Source of the DNA: Bathynomus jamesi
Lineage: Eukaryota > Arthropoda > Malacostraca > Isopoda > Cirolanidae
DNA length: 64,000 nucleotides
Assembly: GCA_023014485.1 (NCBI GenBank)
Contig: JAJOZX010002712.1
Span: forward strand, 124,001 to 188,000
Direction: 5' to 3'
Of the stretch, positions 29,699-40,604 are shown in pieces. Each line of letters opens with the position of its first letter. The stretch's first letter is position 1. The notes beneath the pieces were generated by a model. That model did no database searches and was not told the DNA's origin. It saw nothing but the letters and a program-made list of their open reading frames with translations. The position numbers and the translations under genes are program-made.

Positions 29699-30710
29699 AT
29701 GGGGCGTCGTAGTAAAGAACTGTCTACGGCTCTTAAGAGATCTCTTATTTGCCGCACACGAGTCTGGAAAGAGTTATAGGAACATAGGAGAAGAACTTCG
29801 AATTCCATTTACGACGGTTGCTCCAGTTAGAAAGAAATGGAAAGGCTTCGGAACAATCAAAACTCTACCAAGGTGTGGACGATCTTGTAAGATTTCAGAA
29901 CGTCCAACTAGACGGATTGAAAGAATGGCTGCTGCGAATCCACGAGTGGACTGTGGGTGATATTTATCAAACATTAAGACTATCTAAGGTCGATATCCAT
30001 CCCTCTACTGTACGTCGTACATTGAGAAAGAATGGTCTACATGGAAGAGTTGCACGAAGAAAACCTCTGCTACGAAAAGCGCACGAAGAAGCTCGTTTAA
30101 AGTACGCCAAGGACCATCAAAATGATGGATTTGCATTTTGGAAGAAAGTTCTCCGTACAGATGAGACCAAAATTGAATTATTCAGCAACAACGTGCGACG
30201 GTATGTTGTGCAAAAATCAAATACTGCATTCGAGGAAAAAATAAACCCTTCCTACTGTTAAACATGATGGTGGCAGTTTGCTTCTTTGGGAATGCTTTAG
30301 TGCTTCTGGTCCGGGAAAGCTTATTGTCATCAATGGAATCTTGAATTGGAAGAAATATCAAGAAATTTTAGAAGAAATTGTATTTCCTTCAGTTCGGAAG
30401 TTGCGAATAGATTGCAATTGGGTACTGCAACATGATGATAATCCAAAACATAAAAGTAAGAGCAGCATGAAGTGGCTTCAACAAAAGAATTTCAAGCTTC
30501 TCGAGTGGCCCAGTCAAAACCCAGATCTCGATCTAATCGAGAATTTATAGTCTGATTTGAAAAAAAGGTGTCCGTCAGAGAAACCCTTCGAATCTGAATG
30601 AATTTCAATAATTTTCTTTAGAAGAATGAGTTAAAATTTCTACCGAGTGATGTTGAAACTGTAGAAAAATACCCAAAACGAATCAGTGAAGTCATTCAAG
30701 CAAAAGGTGG
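29699..30710 (+). pseudogene. Tc1-like transposase, DD34E, with a few lesions
   Basis: From ATG at 29699 the frame reads MGRRSKELSTAL, then the bipartite helix-turn-helix region SGKSYRNIGEELRIPFTTV and a GRSCKISERPTRRI hinge, HPSTVRRTLRKNGLHGRVAR, VLRTDETKIELFS (first Asp), then after a frameshift near 30240 DGGSLLLWECFSASGPGKL, VLQHDDNPKHKSK (second Asp) and PSQNPDLDLIENL (Glu), with 34 residues between. The canonical DNDPKH is here DDNPKH, an N/D swap that keeps the catalytic Asp. A stop replaces the Trp after IENL. Full-length Tc1 transposases are near 340 residues, which fits. A small number of changes separate it from an open gene. Confidence 0.9.
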
Positions 30711-30714
30711 ACAC

Positions 30715-30975
30715 TAGAGGTGGAAAGAGTACATCAGTACGCGAATATTCTTGTACTCGAATACCGGTTTTTGTCGTACTTGTTTTTAATGCAATGCTTT
30801 CATATGGTCTAATAAGCTTTGCTCATGCAAGCAGCCAAGCACCAATTAAAATTTGAAACCACTTTCTTACACGTGTACTCGTACTCGAACACTAAAAAAC
30901 TGTACTCAAGCACAAAAAGGTATACTGTACTCGTACTTGGCCAACTCCATAATTTTGGTACTCTTTCCACCTCTA
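30715..30975. mobile_element. hAT-like MITE inside the Tc1 element
   Basis: Ends TAGAGGTGGAAAGAGTAC and GTACTCTTTCCACCTCTA. Flanks GTGGACAC (30707-30714) and GTAGAGAC (30976-30983) agree at 6 of 8 positions, consistent with a worn 8-bp duplication. Many inner GTACTCG motifs. No coding capacity. Confidence 0.8.
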
Positions 30976-31289
30976 GTAGAGACACAAAGTATTAAATAAT
31001 TTTGTAAATAAATAAATGTACGAAAACTTTTGCATTTTAACTTTTTTTTAAAATTTTCCTCATTCTTTGATGTTTTACATTATATGTTGGAGTTGAACTT
31101 TTTTTTTTTTTTCCAAACGAATGCTAAACTTTTCATAACTATTGTATGCATGATACAAACGATAAGGACGAATGTAACCGAAATATTTCTCTGTACGAAT
31201 ACTTGCGAGCACCACTGTAAATTCTATTTATCTTTATATATAAATCGATGCTTTCAGAGCTTAGGTAGATGGAAGGGTTTAATATCTCT

Positions 31290-31405
31290 TCACGGGAGCT
31301 TCATTACGCCCATTTCAGGATACGAACAGCTCGCAGCAGCATTGCCAAACAAACAAGGGGTCAGTGTACTGACGAAACTTCAGTACGTGGGTCATCACCA
31401 CTAAA
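31290..31405. repeat. Repeat with inverted relative at 58500-58615
   Basis: GCAGCAGCATTGCCAAACAA and GGGGTCAGTGTACTGACGA correspond to the reverse complement of 58525-58600. Probably a small transposed family. Confidence 0.55.
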
Positions 31406-31425
31406 AGCAATTATATATATATATC

Positions 31426-31755
31426 CGCCTCGGTAGTGGTGTGGTTCGCGTCGCTGACTACGAATCCATCGACCCCGTGATCGAGACCCAGTGACGGCAG
31501 GCGGCGCGCAGCAAAACCCAGCTGTTCAGGGTTCATCCTTCCACACAATAAAAAAAAGATTCGTTGATAGATAAATGGGTACCCTGGGTAGCGTTGTGGT
31601 TAAAACGCTGGGTTGCTGGTGGGGGCGTGATTCCGATTCCACGATAAACTGTAGGTCTAAGGTGGAGTGACAAGCTTGACCCTCGTCAGAATGAACAATT
31701 CAGGCGGAAGGAAAACCAAAGCAACGAAGGTTATACACACCTCGTTAACCTCGTT
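31426..31755 (+). repeat. Dimeric tRNA-derived SINE, nearly full
   Basis: First head CCTCGGTAGTGGTGTGGTTC ... CTACGAATCCAT ... GATCGAGACCC, linker CAAAACCCAGCTGTTCAGG and GATAAATGGGTACCC, second head GTAGCGTTGTGGTTAAAACG ... GATTCCGATTCCACG, then the body TGTAGGTCTAAGGTGGAGTG and GAATGAACAATTCAGGCGG. Two A-box/B-box sets in tandem. Confidence 0.85.
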
Positions 31756-31896
31756 GAAGTTCCGTGTGTTAGTCTCTCTTCATACGAAGGTTAAGCTGGT
31801 AGCCCCGCCTCTAGGCCTGGCTTGGTGAAGGAGCGAGTTGCTTTCTTGACCTCTCCACCGCACATAGCCAGGTACACCCGGCTAATCTGATAACGT

Positions 31897-31936
<40 letters not shown>

Positions 31937-31952
31937 TCACACATTTCGTAAC

Positions 31953-32150
31953 ACCGCTTCCCGTTGATCAACGAAGTTAAGCGACCTTGGGTCTAGATAG
32001 TAGTTGGATGGGAGACCGTGCTCCGCGTCTAGCATCCAGACTGTGTAGCAACCCGTGGCTAGGATCCCACGTAAAGCTTTAGTAGGTCCCCTCTGTCGTC
32101 ATATTACTTTAGATGTTGAGGAGGTTAAAGAATCCGGTTATTACATTTAC
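31953..32150 (+). repeat. 5S-rRNA-derived SINE, best copy
   Basis: Head GTAACACCGCTTCCCGTTGA, TCAACGAAGTTAAGCGACCT, TGGGTCTAGATAGTAGTTGG and ATGGGAGACCGTGCTCCGCG follow the order of 5S rRNA from about position 25 to 85 including the internal promoter region. The body continues CGTGGCTAGGATCCCACGTA, AGTAGGTCCCCTCTG, GATGTTGAGGAGGTTAAAGA and an ACATTT-repeat tail. A (CA)n array (31898-31934) precedes it. Confidence 0.88.
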
Positions 32151-32321
32151 ATTTACATTTTTACACTGTGATGCAAAAGGAAACTAAAAATTTGTATTCA
32201 ATTCAAATACACCTTTAATATATATATATATATATATATATGACTAAAAAACTATACTAATCTGGATACCTCAATTTGTCTATATGCTACTTATTCATAA
32301 TTAGTCCGGTTGCACAGGGTA

Positions 32322-35312
32322 GGAACCCTGCATTGTTTGTTATAAAGCAAATCTTGACATATTTTGAAAGCTTATACCACCCCATTCAAGAATCCATCGG
32401 GTGTACACCTGACCCCCGCTTGGCTTTTTCAATATGGACGCCATTTTCCAAGATGGCCGGCGAAACTGAAAAATCCCATATCCTGGTCAATACTTGATGG
32501 ATTTTGATGATCTTGGTGTCATATCTAGGGGTTTTTAGGATGATGAGTCGATCTGGAGGGGTTGCAGATACTTTGGGAGTAGTTTTGACCCACATTCGTC
32601 AATACTCAAGGTCATTGGAGGTCAAACGTCCCCCGAAATAAGGAATATCCCATATCCCGGGCAGTCGTGGAGATATTTTGGTGATCTTACTGTCGTTTTT
32701 ATGGTTTAGGCCGAGACTGAGTAGTTCTATAGGCACATAACAGTAGGATATCATTTTGCAACTCCATGGGTCAAGTCAAGGTCATTTGAGGTTAAAGTTT
32801 GGTCTTGAAATATGATAATGCCACAGTTGACATAACTGTATTTGTTTTATTTCAGGGACAATTTCTACAATCTAGCTAACTGCTGAGCACTTAACATCTT
32901 TTCTGCAGATAAAACCAGATCATAATGCTTAAATGACAACCCACATTATATGGATATGGATATTCGGATATAAACCACAATTTGTGCTGAAGTGCAGGGC
33001 ACATGCATTCTATGGAAGGTTGCAAAGCTACAAGATATGACCTCGTAAGCAAAATAAAGCTCACACCTAGCTGGGGGTTTGGCATTGACAACTTTGATGC
33101 AGTTATTCACATTAGGTAACCATTTATTGGGGACAAATATCAAAAGACATGGTTGTGTCAGGATTGTCAGTCTGCTCTTCGTTTGCGTTTTGGGTCAATG
33201 GATTGTTGCAATCCAAGCCGCTGCCACATTCACAGAACATTGTGCAAGGGATTCCGCGTCCCCTGCAGCCGCAGCGACTCCCCCTGCATGCTGATTGTGA
33301 TTCACACCCACATCTGATTAGCTTCAGAACTTCATCTGGTGCTAAGCACACTCCTTCACCAACTGTTTTTGGGATGAGAACTCTGTTTCGTCTCTCTCCC
33401 ACCCATAATGCACAGGATCAAGTGGTGGTGGGTCACACTTTAGTGTATCGAGCCAGTTCGCCACAGTGTAGTGGGCTTTGAGCACATTTTGATGGAAAGC
33501 TTCAGTTGTTGGTGGTAGAGAACATAGTTTGGGTGCAGCAGTTCCCGACTTCCCTATCTTCTGAGCCCATACTCGCTGACGACACTTAGTAAGAGATGAG
33601 GATTTCTTATCCCCATAGCATGCAACAACGAACGCTGTTGCCTCTCTCTCGATATGGTCAAAGCATGCATCAAGGGACCCCAGCTTGTCTAGCTTCCGAC
33701 CCTTCTTGGCTGTGGCAATGGCAGTGGCTTTGCCGATGCCATGTATTGCTGCAACTGTATCACAACCACTCAAAGCGTGTAGTTTGAGGATTTGTGGGAT
33801 GATGTGTTTGTGCTGGGTTACAGTTGCTCGGATGTCCACTGATTTTCTGCCACGCACTGGAGACGCCATAATCATGGGACAGCCTAGTTTCTTAAATTCA
33901 TAGAAGTGAGTCAGCATGGCAAACACGTCTGTCTCATCACAAATGATGGAGATGCGGGCATCAGAATCTTTCTCAGCTTGTGCGATAGCGTGTTGTTATT
34001 ATCACGTCAGCCTTGACTTATGCTGGCAAGCGCGCTCAACCTCAACATGAAAGGTAGACATACAATCTTTATGGTATCGGGCTTCTTCAGCCGGTGAATC
34101 TTCTTTCATGCCCAACAACGTACTGAGCACAACTTGTCCCTGCTCATCATTTTTCGGTTTACACTTTTCTATCAACACATCGTTGTAATTTGTTTTTTAT
34201 CACCAAGCTTATCGGTCATAAACCTACATGCTGGAATGTCGTATTGCACCGGAACTTTGATGTCATATTTCTCGGGTAATATACACACTGACTTTCAAAC
34301 AAAAGAAACTGTTTTTTAGGGTCATATACTAGACCTTCACTGAGAACAGCAGTACGTAGTCTTTTTGGCTCCACTGTAGGGGTATCACATTCTCTTCATG
34401 AATGCTGATAAATTCCGCTTGGACACATAAGTGGAAACACAGTTCTTGTGACAACAAAGGATTTTTGCTCCATCTTCCAAGAGGCTCTAGTCTCGCTCGA
34501 ACATCTGGCTGCCCTCTGATGTCGCTGCTCTATGATTTTCTGAATCCTCCCACAATTTGAAAGACCTTTCTAACCTCCAGGACAGCTACGCAGGAAATCC
34601 TTGAAGAAATATTCGTCTGCAGCTTTTGTAGAACCTGGAAAAATAAGAATTTTGTTTACCATTCTTCAGAGTACAAATCGCATTGAAATAATTTATCCTC
34701 AGCAAATGAAAACTAAACAATGCTCACCTGGTATGTTCTCCATATTCAGCAGTCAAAAAACGGTTTTGGAATCAGCACAACCAAGACGTCATCAAACCAC
34801 CAGGTGGGCAACACCATCAGCAATAATCTCAACAACCTGAAAAAAATAAGAGGAATAATTAGACATATTGGAATTCACCTTACCATAGGGAAAATAATCT
34901 CCGATTTCATTTTAAACCCTATAGAACTACTCAGTCTCGTCCAAAACCATAAAAACGACAGTAAGATCGCCAAAATATATCCACTACTGCCTGGGATATG
35001 GGATATTCCTTATTTTGGGGGGCGTTTGACCTCCAATGACCTTGAGTATTGACGAATGTGGGTTAAAACGACTCCCAAAGTATCTGCAACCCCTCCAGAT
35101 CGACTCGATCATCCTAAAAACCCCTAGAAATGACACCAAGATCATCAAAATCCATCAAGTATTGACCAGGATATGGGATTTTTTTCAGTTTCGCCGGCCA
35201 TATTGAAAAAGCCAAGCGGGGTCAGGTGTACACCCGATGGATTCTTGAATGGGGTGGTATAAGCTTTCAAAATATGTAAAAATTTGCTTTATAACAAACA
35301 ATGCAGGGTTCC
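32322..35312 (-). mobile_element. Long-TIR element carrying a PIN/FEN-like and CXC-domain gene
   Basis: Terminal inverted repeats of about 410 bp: GGAACCCTGCATTGTTTGTT from 32322 to about 32735, and its complement from about 34905 to AACAAACAATGCAGGGTTCC at 35312. The arms share many blocks, for example TTGGCTTTTTCAATATGG with CCATATTGAAAAAGCCAA and ATCCCATATCC with GGATATGGGAT, and have diverged by a few per cent to perhaps ten. The minus-strand interior encodes a degraded protein (33130-34580). No transposase of a family I know is visible. I cannot define a target duplication with certainty. Confidence 0.8.
33130..34580 (-). pseudogene. PIN/FEN-like nuclease with C-terminal CXC domain, degraded
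   Basis: Minus-strand pieces in order: a Cys-rich GAKILCCHKNCVSTYVSKR near 34460; YDPKKQFLLFESQCVYYPRN near 34300; QGQVVLSTLLGMKEDSPAEE and ARYHKDCMSTFHVEVERACQ near 34100; ARISIICDETDVFAMLTHFY near 33950, whose acidic DETDV fits a PIN-fold active site; a GRKSVDI block; then KLHALSGCDTVAAIHGIGKA (33790-33730), the G-C-D...GIG...A pattern of the helix-hairpin-helix (H2TH) of FEN1/XPG nucleases. After a one-base frameshift near 33385 comes CGCESQSACRGSRCGCRGRG, IPCTMFCECG, a tesmin/TSO1-like CXC cysteine cluster (33310-33230). Proteins of this layout are widespread but uncharacterised in invertebrate genomes. Function is inference: nucleic-acid cleavage plus DNA binding, perhaps serving the element. 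Confidence 0.7.
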
Positions 35313-35319
35313 AGTAAAA

Positions 35320-36040
35320 TCAGGGTCTGTGTTACTGGACTAAATGCGAAAGATAATTTTTGGGGAGGGGGCCCCAAAAATATAAAGATTTTGATAAGGG
35401 GTCCGCAGTACAAAAAAGGTTTAGGAACGCTGGTCTAGGGCATGGTTAATTAATCATTTCTAGGAAAAAGTGGTAAATGATGATATTTTCTAATTAATCA
35501 ATGATTAACTGATGAAAAATTATTAAAAATTAAATACTTCTGAAAAGAGTAAGAAAGAGCTTTGTTTCTGTTGCGTGAGATAAGACCAAAGAAAACACTT
35601 TGCTCAAACATTTAGTTTGCTTTAGTTCAAGAAATCAGGCATGGGCGGATTAGACAGTTTATACACGCAAAAAAGGTGCCAAATTCAAATGATACATTAC
35701 AAAATTTAAGGTAAAATGATGGTCACTGACCCGCGGGTCAAGTACTGACTCACGAGCTCTTATTTAAATAAAATATGACTTTAATATTTAATATTTTCTG
35801 CCTTACAGTTTTAAAATGATTTTATTCTCCCATCGAAATAAATAACTGATACACATTGAAACATTTTTAAACATATAGTATACGTTTAAAAACGTGTGTG
35901 TATGTATGACAACTTTCAATTCATCTAATTCCCCCATACTATTCAATTTGAAGATCTTCAGTTATCAGCTTTTCATTGGCTTGACATTGGTAATTTAGAA
36001 ATGGAATTAGTCGACTTCTAAGAAAGTGCAGTATGGAAGA
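35320..36040. repeat. Relic hAT-type termini
   Basis: AAAAAGGTTTAGGAACGCTG at about 35417-35432 is the reverse of the CAGnGTTCCTAAACCTTTTT start common to hAT elements. Around 35722-35770 TCACTGACCCGCGGGTCAAG, then TGACTCACGAGCTCTTATTT resembles 36279-36310. No coding sequence in the first part. Confidence 0.5.
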
Positions 36041-36748
36041 CTAAATTTATTGATCTTAATCTGAAGTTACGAGTCATCAATTTTGGGTGCAACCAGAAAG
36101 CAACAATCAATAGAAAGAGTAGAGAATCTTATTCTTGCAGAATAGAACTCTTTGCCAAATTCTTTTATAACAAATATTTTTGACTGATTGATTGATTATT
36201 TATACAAAGTATGATCCTAATTCAATGATACTATAAATATAAATCAGTGATGGCGAACCACTGATCCACGAGGCAATTTTTATTGACCCACGAGCTCTTA
36301 TTTAAATAAAATGACTAATTTTTAATATTTTCTGCCTTTTAATATTTTCTATTAATTTTGTGTGTAACTAGAGAACAACAATCGATAGAAAGAGTAGAGA
36401 ATCTTATTCTTACAGAATGGAACTCATTACCAAATTCTTTTGCATCAATGAAAAAGCTAGCATTAGCTCTGCTAACAATGTTTGGTTCATCTTATTCATG
36501 TGAACAGTTGTTTTCCGCCATGAATTTCGTCAAATCCACCACTAGGAATCGCCTTGGCACAGATATGAGTGCTGCGTGTGTGAGACTAAAGACAACTAAA
36601 TATAAACCTCGGATCAAAACATTAGCAACTAAAATCCAACAAGTTTCTCACTAAAAATAGTAAGTAAATAAATTTAACCCAATTTTGTTTTTTTTTAAAT
36701 CAAAAGTAACAAAAATGACCCACCAGCAAAAAAGGTTTGCCACCACTG
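36040..36748 (+). pseudogene. hAT transposase C-terminus and relic element
   Basis: 36358-36654 encodes 98 codons: EWNSLPNSFASMKKLALALL, TMFGSSYSCEQLFSAMNFVK and STTRNRLGTDMSAACVRLKT, the hAT C-terminal dimerisation region (the Y-x-C-E-x-x-F-S-x-M-N...K...R-N-R-L pattern). The preceding sequence 36060-36180 is a second, worse copy of its beginning. Flanks CAGTGATGGCGAACC (36245) and GGTTTGCCACCACTG (36748) look like hAT ends. The catalytic domain is gone. Confidence 0.8.
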
Positions 36749-36889
36749 CCCTAGCCTATACCCAGTTGATGGATTAAACATATCAACACTAAAAAATTAC
36801 CCTAAACTAACTTAATCTAACTTAAACTAACCCACAATAATTTGTCGAATTTGTCACGTCGATCAGATGTCGTTAGGCCGGTATTTTGC

Positions 36890-36936
36890 TGATGGATTCG
36901 TAGTCAGCGACGCTAACCACTACACCACTGAAGCGT
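36890..36936 (-). repeat. Dimeric SINE head fragment
   Basis: GATGGATTCGTAGTCAGCGA + CGCTAACCACTACACCACTG on the plus strand is the reverse of the first tRNA-like head of the dimeric SINE. Only the head is left. Confidence 0.75.
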
Positions 36937-36954
36937 ATATATGTATAATATATA

Positions 36955-39420
36955 TAACCAGGACATGTTACCCGAACAACCTGAAACGGAGCTCTCTTGG
37001 GGGATCATAGGACTACAAAACACGCAGCACTGAAGGAAATTGAATTTGGAGTACTCCAAGGACGATGGGAAACAAATATAAACTTGGCAAATATTCAAGG
37101 ACTAAGACCGAACCACACGATAAACAAAGCTTGATGTCTGCAAGGATTTATGGAAGAAATCAGGACTGACATCACCTGCCTCACAGAAACCGAGGTGTGA
37201 AGCACGGAGCTGGGGGAAGAAGTGGAAGGGGACTGTCCCCCGTCCACTGCTGAAGAAGAAAATTAAATACAGATTCCTGTAAATGGTCTCTGGTGCACTA
37301 AAAATTAAGAATTTAGGGTAAAAGTCAATGGTTATGCAATCAACTGAGATGGAAAATTCTTTTATTCAGAGCACAAGAGAGACGCATAGTATTGGAACAA
37401 AGTAGTGTATTTTGCAACTTTTAATAATTAATATTTTCCTTTTCCATCTTATAATTATAATAGACTATTATAATGATAAATGATTTCTTCACAACTGTAT
37501 TTAAAATATCATGAATTTCCAATTCAGTGTGTAAACGCATGCTTTTTTTGCTTACTCTCCTGGAAACACACCTTAAAGACTGCCAAGGAGATTGTGAAAA
37601 CTGCGAATATTGCAGAGATAAAAAAAAATAGAAATTGATAAAAGATAACAAAATACGTTTATAGCTTCGTGAAAAGAGAAACCCTTAAGGAAGGAAAATA
37701 ATGAGCTAGAAGAAATATCTGAAATATTGAGAACGTAATATAAATAGGCTTTCAGTACTCCAAAAAGATAGAAAGTAATACACCTTACAGAAATAGCCTA
37801 TTTAAAGAGGAATTAAATGGAGAGTCATAACTGATTTTGAATTTACCATCAGAAGATGTAGCGAGAGCTATAGGACAAATGGCATCACATTCGGTTGCAA
37901 GTCCGCACAAATGGATTGCTTTGTTAATTAAAAACTGTAAGAATGAAATAGCTACACCCCTTTATTGGATATGGAGAAGATACCTGAACGCGGGGGAAAT
38001 ACCGAGCGTCCTGAAAAGAGCAAACACTGTCCCTGTATATAGAAGGGAGGATAGGTCTCTAAGCAAAGAACTATAGACAGGTGTCACTGACATCACACAC
38101 CACCAAAATATGTGAAAGAATAGTCGGGGAGGAAATCTGCGTTTTTGGAGACACGGGAAAGATTCAATGAGAACCAACACGGATTCCGATCAGCAAGATC
38201 GTGCCTATAACAGTATCGTAGACGCACTTGAGAACAATGATAAATAACTACGATGTAATATATACACAGATTTTGCTAGAGCATTCGACGAGTGTGATCG
38301 TGGGATATTAACACACAAAATGGAACAGAGGGGAATAATTTGCAAAGTAGGAAAATGGATAAACTTTTTCAGAAAACGTCGGCAATTTGTTAAAATGCAA
38401 GGTATATCATCATCAGAATCGGAAATACGCAGCTCTCCCACAAGGAACAGTATTAGCTCCACTTCTTTTTATCATCATACTGACAGAGACAGTGAAGTAG
38501 CAGACAACAGTATAGTAACATCCTTTGCAGACGATACAAATATCAGCAGAAAAATTTACAATGCGGAGGAGGTGGAAGCCCTACAGAGGGATACAGACAG
38601 AATATGCAAATGGTCAGAAGACAATAACATGAATTTTAACACCCAAGAAATTTCAGCTCTTGAGATATGGAAGAAAAGAGGAACTTAAACAGACAACATA
38701 TTACAGTATGCCTCAGATGGACAGGAAATTCAGGGAAGCACGAAAGCAAAAGATTTAATAATGGTCAAAACCGATGATGCAAAATTTGAAACATAGAATC
38801 AACGATAAACGAAGCAAAAGGAGTTATGGAACAGCTCCTGAGACCCTTCAAAAGAAGGGCTGAGAATACGAGTCCCCTACTGAAAACACTGAATGTACCA
38901 AAACTTGGGTACTGCTCAGTCTTGACGTCCCCATACAAAAAATAAGAAATTATTAAACTAGAAGAAATCCAAAGAAATTTCACAGCCAAGATTGATGATA
39001 GCTGCAAAGAACTCAGCTACCAGGAAAGACTATGTAAACTAAATCTGTACTCTCGGGAAAGAAGAAGAGAAGTACACCATAATTTACATATAGAAAATGA
39101 TCGAAAAACTGACCAAACCTCAAACTGAACCCAGTAACCATCCAAACAAACACGAAAATAGGAAAGGCAGAATGTGTAGTGTTCCCAAATTAAAGGCCCT
39201 ACAAGGGACCTCTTCAACACTGAAGGAAAATTGTTTGGTTGTCAGGGGCCAAGCTTCCAAAAGACCTCAGGAACGTCAGTTGTCAAAGTTGAAACCTTCA
39301 AAAGAGGACTAGACGCCTGGCTCAAGGCGGTACAGGATGAGCCGGGTGTGCCTAGTTATGTGGATTGAGATGGAAAGAGGGCAATTCGCTCTTCCATCAG
39401 GTCAGGTCTAGAGGTGGGGC
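36955..39420 (+). pseudogene. LINE-D copy 1: non-LTR retrotransposon, internally deleted
   Basis: Starts in the region ahead of the endonuclease (NINLANIQGLRPNHTINKA near 37075, TDITCLTETEV), then jumps to the reverse transcriptase: SEDVARAIGQMASHSVASPH at 37850, RYLNAGEIPSVLKRANTVPV, VIYTDFARAFDECDRGILTH near 38255, SIVTSFADDTNISRKI near 38510 with the intact catalytic FADD, DNNMNFN, and the late C-terminal part near 39240. Several stops and frameshifts. Two further copies (58980-61275 and 62245 to window end) and a tail (54745-54925) belong to the same family. Confidence 0.85.
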
Positions 39421-39695
39421 CACCAACTTTACCTTCGTATGAAGAGGGACCGACGCACGGAACTTTTACCAGGTAACGAAGTAGTTTTGAACTTAATACT
39501 GTTTTCTTTCCTTGATTGGTCAATTTTTGAAAGAAATGAAACATGGTCCCTGATTGAACAATTCATAATATCTCGTCCAACGTTCTGAATACATATTTTT
39601 GAATGCTGTACAGGCCCTGCCTCCATAGGCAGAGACCCCTGTAAAGGTCACAAACATTTTCCGACAGTATTCAGTTACTGTTTCTATATACTGTA

Positions 39696-40463
39696 CAGAG
39701 CTGGGCAATAAATACATTGAGTGTATTTAAATACTAAATACTAAATACATGGGAGAAATGTATTTAAATACTAAATACATTTTACGAATGTATTTAGATA
39801 CTAAATACAAAATACATCAATTGTATTTAAATACATTTGTAAATACATTTTAAATACATACAAATTTTAACATATGCATTCACTAATTCATGAGTAACAA
39901 CAATATAAAATGCTGGATAAAGGATAAAGAAATAGTACAATCTAATTTCCGATTATATATTTCCCTTTTTAGAACAAAACAAAAACAAAAGAACTTAGAA
40001 CTTATGATGGTCAACCAGTGACATATTATACTCATTATATCATTGCAAAATGAGTAACAATTAATGAGTAGATGAGACATAAACGTAAACATACAGACAT
40101 AAACATAAACATAAGGCACCTTACGAATTTATTTATCACTGTTTGATTCACCGGATTTGCTTGTTGAAGCCATGACACGCACACGATAAAGAAATCAACC
40201 GCTTTCGACTAAGAGTGGCACACAACTGATTGAACTGACACGTTGAAACATGAACCATGCTGTACTACACTGTCAACGCGCCGTACTGTGCTAGTACAGA
40301 ACGTGTATTAAACCAGTAAAAGTATTTACATGTTTATATTTTGAGTATTTAAATACTATATTTAAATACATGAAAAACAATGTATTTAAAAATAGTTCTA
40401 AATACACAAATGTAATTAAATACGTATTTAAATACAAATGTATTTAAATACTGCCCAGCTCTG
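39696..40463. mobile_element. hAT-type MITE (768 bp), TIR CAGAGCTGGGCA
   Basis: Ends CAGAGCTGGGCAATAAATAC and ATTTAAATACTGCCCAGCTC + TG. Flanks ATACTGTA (39688-39695) and ATAGTGTA (40464-40471) match at 7 of 8 positions. Subterminal DNA is packed with GTATTTAAATAC-type motifs at both ends, probably binding sites for a transposase in trans. Confidence 0.88.
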
Positions 40464-40604
40464 ATAGTGTACAATGTTTGTATTCGGAAACTTTTTAAAA
40501 TTATGTCGTGTACATATTTTTAAATTTTTTATATTGTGCAAAATATAAGGAAACTTTAAGCTTAATGTAAATATATCGTATTTCATTTGAATTATGATTG
40601 ACGT

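Larger units (their letters stand above)
29313..31217 (+). mobile_element. Tc1-type transposon, nearly complete (1905 bp)
   Basis: Long terminal inverted repeats: GAGTGGCGCTCATAAGTATT at the left and AATACTTGCGAGCACCACTG at the right, extending over about 100 bp, with TA on both sides. Carries a transposase with a few lesions and a 261-bp hAT-like MITE at 30715-30975. Confidence 0.93.

Noticed and set aside
31953..32030. Genuine 5S rRNA gene
   Set aside because: Only the central part resembles 5S rRNA, there are many mismatches, and the same unrelated body follows in other copies.
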